Assembly (NCBI GenBank): GCA_036703315.1 | Contig: DATNPH010000052.1 | Coordinates: 1 to 7,002 of the forward strand | Reading direction: 5' to 3' | Origin: DATNPH01 sp036703315 | GTDB taxonomy: Bacteria; Cyanobacteriota; Cyanobacteriia; Cyanobacteriales; Coleofasciculaceae | Length of the DNA stretch: 7,002 bases | Shown: piece by piece, positions 5,784 through 7,002 of the stretch | Position numbering within the stretch: position 1 is the first letter of the stretch | How the letters are laid out: each line of letters starts with the position of its first letter | Notes under the pieces: model-generated | What the model saw: the letters and a program-made list of their open reading frames with translations, nothing else | Told to the model about the DNA's origin: nothing | The model's database searches: none | Program-made: the position numbers and the translations under genes

Positions 5784-5820
5784 GCGCTCCTTCAAATTAT
5801 CCCTTTCGAGGGAATGAAAC
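5784..5820 (+). repeat. Solitary 37-nt CRISPR-repeat-like segment
   Basis: The segment ends CCCTTTCGAGGGAATGAAAC. It has a short stem TCCCT/AGGGA (5800-5804 with 5809-5813, loop TTCG) followed by ATGAAAC, and TCCTTC (5788-5793) before the stem. Length, stem position and the GAAAC end match the 37-nt repeats of cyanobacterial CRISPR arrays as I recall them. Only one copy is present, with no second repeat at spacer distance and no cas gene, so it is not an array. It may be an orphan repeat or coincidence. Confidence 0.3.
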
Positions 5821-5901
5821 TAGAGGTTCTAGCTGTGTAATAGGCTATGAATGAATACCTTAAGACATAGATAAATTAACCCCTAAGGAGGAAGCCCAAA
5901 A

Positions 5902-5961
5902 CACTAGTGCTCTGCCTATCGCTAGCTCAAGAGCGAAGCCGCTAGCGTTACGCTGGACTAG
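5902..5961. repeat. Nested inverted-repeat element of the GCTAGCG type
   Basis: CGCTAGC (5920-5926) pairs with GCTAGCG (5941-5947) around a 14-nt loop containing GAGCGAAGCC. Outside it, CTAGT (5904-5908) pairs with ACTAG (5957-5961). The perfect 8-bp palindrome CACTAGTG (5902-5909) overlaps the left outer arm, and AGCG-TTA-CGCT (5944-5954) the right inner arm. The word content resembles short dispersed palindromic repeats seen between genes in filamentous cyanobacteria; this is recall, not a search. Confidence 0.5.
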
Positions 5962-6013
5962 GGTTCATTTCTCTCTAAGGCTGAGGCTCACCCTAACGAC
6001 ATCAGAGTGTAAG

Positions 6014-6123
6014 ACCTTGACTACCTCATCAGTTAAGGTGACCTGAACCAAAGAATGTCATTCCTTTGCAGGGACTCAAGGTATCAGTCTGACAAGCCGC
6101 TTTACTTGCGGGCTTTGGCTGAC
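6014..6123 (+). promoter_or_regulatory. Cluster of inverted repeats in the coxB upstream region
   Basis: Three imperfect inverted repeats precede coxB. ACCTTGAC (6014-6021) pairs with GTTAAGGT (6032-6039) with one mismatch. CAAAG-AATG-T-CATT-C-CTTTG (6049-6068) is nearly palindromic. AAGCCGC (6094-6100) pairs with GCGGGCTT (6108-6115) with one bulge, extended by AGTC/GACT outside. They may be operators or leader RNA structure. No -35/-10 pair or Shine-Dalgarno is evident. Confidence 0.35.
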
Positions 6124-6175
6124 TACTCATCTGCTGAAAAAAGTTTTGTAGTAAAGTCCTAAACTAGCTTGCACC

Positions 6176-7002
6176 GTGAACATTCCAAGTCAAATTGCAA
6201 CCTTACTGGCTGGTATCGTCTTGACCTTGATCAGCCTGTGGTATGGTCAAAACCACGGTCTACTACCAGTGGCAGCCTCCGATGAAGCCGCCCAGGTGGA
6301 CGCGCTGTTTAACATGATGATGACTATTTCCATAGGTCTGTTTCTGTTGGTAGAGGGTGTAATCATCATTGCAGCTATTAAATATCGTCGCCGCAAAGAT
6401 GACAACACAGATGGACCACCGATCCATGGCAATATTCCTCTGGAGATCGTTTGGACAGCAATTCCGGCGGTCACCGTCTTGATCATCTCAGTTTATAGCT
6501 TTGAGATTTACAACGCCATGGGAGGACTTGATCCCATGGCATCTCATGACCATCATCAACTGCAGGTTGCCCACAATCATGAGATGTCACCGTCTCAAGC
6601 GAATCCCGATAAGAGTCTGATTGCTCTAGATACAAGTAAAGGAGTAATAGCACTTGGCCTAGGCGCTTCTCCAGAAAATCAGGGCAAAACAGTACCACTG
6701 ACCGTTAATGTCATGGGTCTGCAATATGCCTGGATTTTTACCTACCCTGACACTGGTATCACCTCAGGTGAATTGCATATCCCCGTTGGACAAGAAGTGC
6801 AGCTGAATATTACAGCCCAAGACGTTATCCACGCTTTCTGGCTGCCAGAGTTTCGCCTTAAACAAGATGCGATTCCCAATCGGCAAGCTGAGCTACGCTT
6901 CACTCCCAATAAACTTGGTCAGTACCCCATAGTTTGTGCCGAACTCTGCGGTGCTTACCATGGCGCAATGGGTGCCCAACTTTTCGTTCAAACACCAGAA
7001 GA
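6176..7002 (+). CDS. coxB: Cytochrome c oxidase subunit II, CuA subunit (3' end outside window)
   Basis: Also called ctaC, this subunit accepts electrons from cytochrome c6 or plastocyanin and passes them through the binuclear CuA centre to subunit I. 275 codons are present; perhaps 30-60 are missing. GTG 6176 is chosen because an in-frame TAA stands at 6152 and MNIPSQIATLLAGIVLTLISLWYG matches the N-terminus of cyanobacterial homologues. No Shine-Dalgarno is seen. Hydrophobic segments lie at about 7-24, 50-71 and 89-109, the last two being the classic subunit II hairpin. A His-rich linker follows (H124, H126, H127, H133, H135). The C-terminal cupredoxin domain starts near VPLTVNVMGLQYAWIF. 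CuA ligands are H219 (DVIHAFW), C254, E256 (carbonyl), C258, H262 and M265 in CAELCGAYHGAM. The next genes are expected to be subunits I and III. Confidence 0.97.
   Translation, partial: MNIPSQIATLLAGIVLTLISLWYGQNHGLLPVAASDEAAQVDALFNMMMTISIGLFLLVEGVIIIAAIKYRRRKDDNTDGPPIHGNIPLEIVWTAIPAVTVLIISVYSFEIYNAMGGLDPMASHDHHQLQVAHNHEMSPSQANPDKSLIALDTSKGVIALGLGASPENQGKTVPLTVNVMGLQYAWIFTYPDTGITSGELHIPVGQEVQLNITAQDVIHAFWLPEFRLKQDAIPNRQAELRFTPNKLGQYPIVCAELCGAYHGAMGAQLFVQTPE

Larger units (their letters stand above)
5318..6175. other. 858-base divergent regulatory spacer between ctaA and coxB
   Basis: The spacer must carry the promoters of both the ctaA-ctaB and coxB transcripts. No protein gene is credible: the longest open frame (5597-5854) would start with TTG and has no Shine-Dalgarno. 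No tRNA was recognised. It is rich in short direct and inverted repeats, listed separately. No convincing -35/-10 pair was found for either direction, which is common for cyanobacterial promoters. The length is large for a divergent spacer, so an unannotated RNA or remnant sequence between about 5590 and 5900 is possible. Confidence 0.7.

Noticed and set aside
5597..5854. Open frame of 85 codons in the ctaA/coxB spacer
   Set aside because: It would need a TTG start without a ribosome binding site, the product has no recognisable motif, and it reads through the CRISPR-like hairpin.
5784..5900. A true CRISPR array
   Set aside because: No second copy of the repeat-like segment is found at 65-80 base spacing on either side, and no cas gene is present.
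5700..5960. Possible group II intron remnant
   Set aside because: Some phrases looked faintly intron-like, but there is no domain V hairpin, no GUGYG 5' end and no reverse transcriptase.

Overview
The window looks like chromosomal DNA from a cyanobacterium, probably a filamentous one. Six copies of the HIP1 octamer GCGATCGC occur in 7 kb, where chance predicts about 0.1. One protein fuses a Ser/Thr kinase to a GUN4 tetrapyrrole-binding domain, an architecture typical of cyanobacteria. The ctaB-ctaA pair is divergent from a cyanobacterial-type cytochrome c oxidase subunit II gene. The exact genus cannot be told from the sequence.

Layout. 1-1059 (+) is the 3' part of the kinase-GUN4 gene, whose ATP-binding N-lobe lies left of the window. 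1060-1431 is noncoding. 1432-2169 (+) encodes a stand-alone SLOG/LSDAT-like Rossmannoid protein. It converges on 2183-2968 (-), a DUF3891-like protein, and a 9-bp hairpin covers the junction and the stop codon of the minus-strand gene. 2969-3288 is noncoding and holds a polypyrimidine tract (a four-tract G-quadruplex motif on the minus strand) and a perfect 9-bp hairpin behind ctaB. 3289-4263 (-) is ctaB (haem O synthase) and 4343-5317 (-) is ctaA (haem A synthase). 5318-6175 is an 858-base divergent spacer. 6176 to the right edge (+) is the first 275 codons of coxB/ctaC, with every CuA ligand present.

Function. CtaB farnesylates haem B to haem O and CtaA oxidises haem O to haem A. Haem A is the cofactor of the aa3-type oxidase whose CuA subunit is CoxB, so the right half is a cofactor-supply and structural-gene module of the respiratory terminal oxidase. 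The left half holds signalling or unknown-function genes with no evident link to respiration, although GUN4 is also a tetrapyrrole-related domain.

The least explained DNA is the ctaA/coxB spacer. It carries a tandem AAGGTCACC pair with a third GGTNACC site near coxB, one GTA-N8-TAC (NtcA-type) site, a tandem AGAGATTTTT, a solitary 37-nt segment resembling a cyanobacterial CRISPR repeat, a GCTAGCG-type nested inverted repeat, and several inverted repeats just before coxB. No complete new defence or mobile system is visible. These noncoding signals and the convergent SLOG/DUF3891 pair are the best leads.
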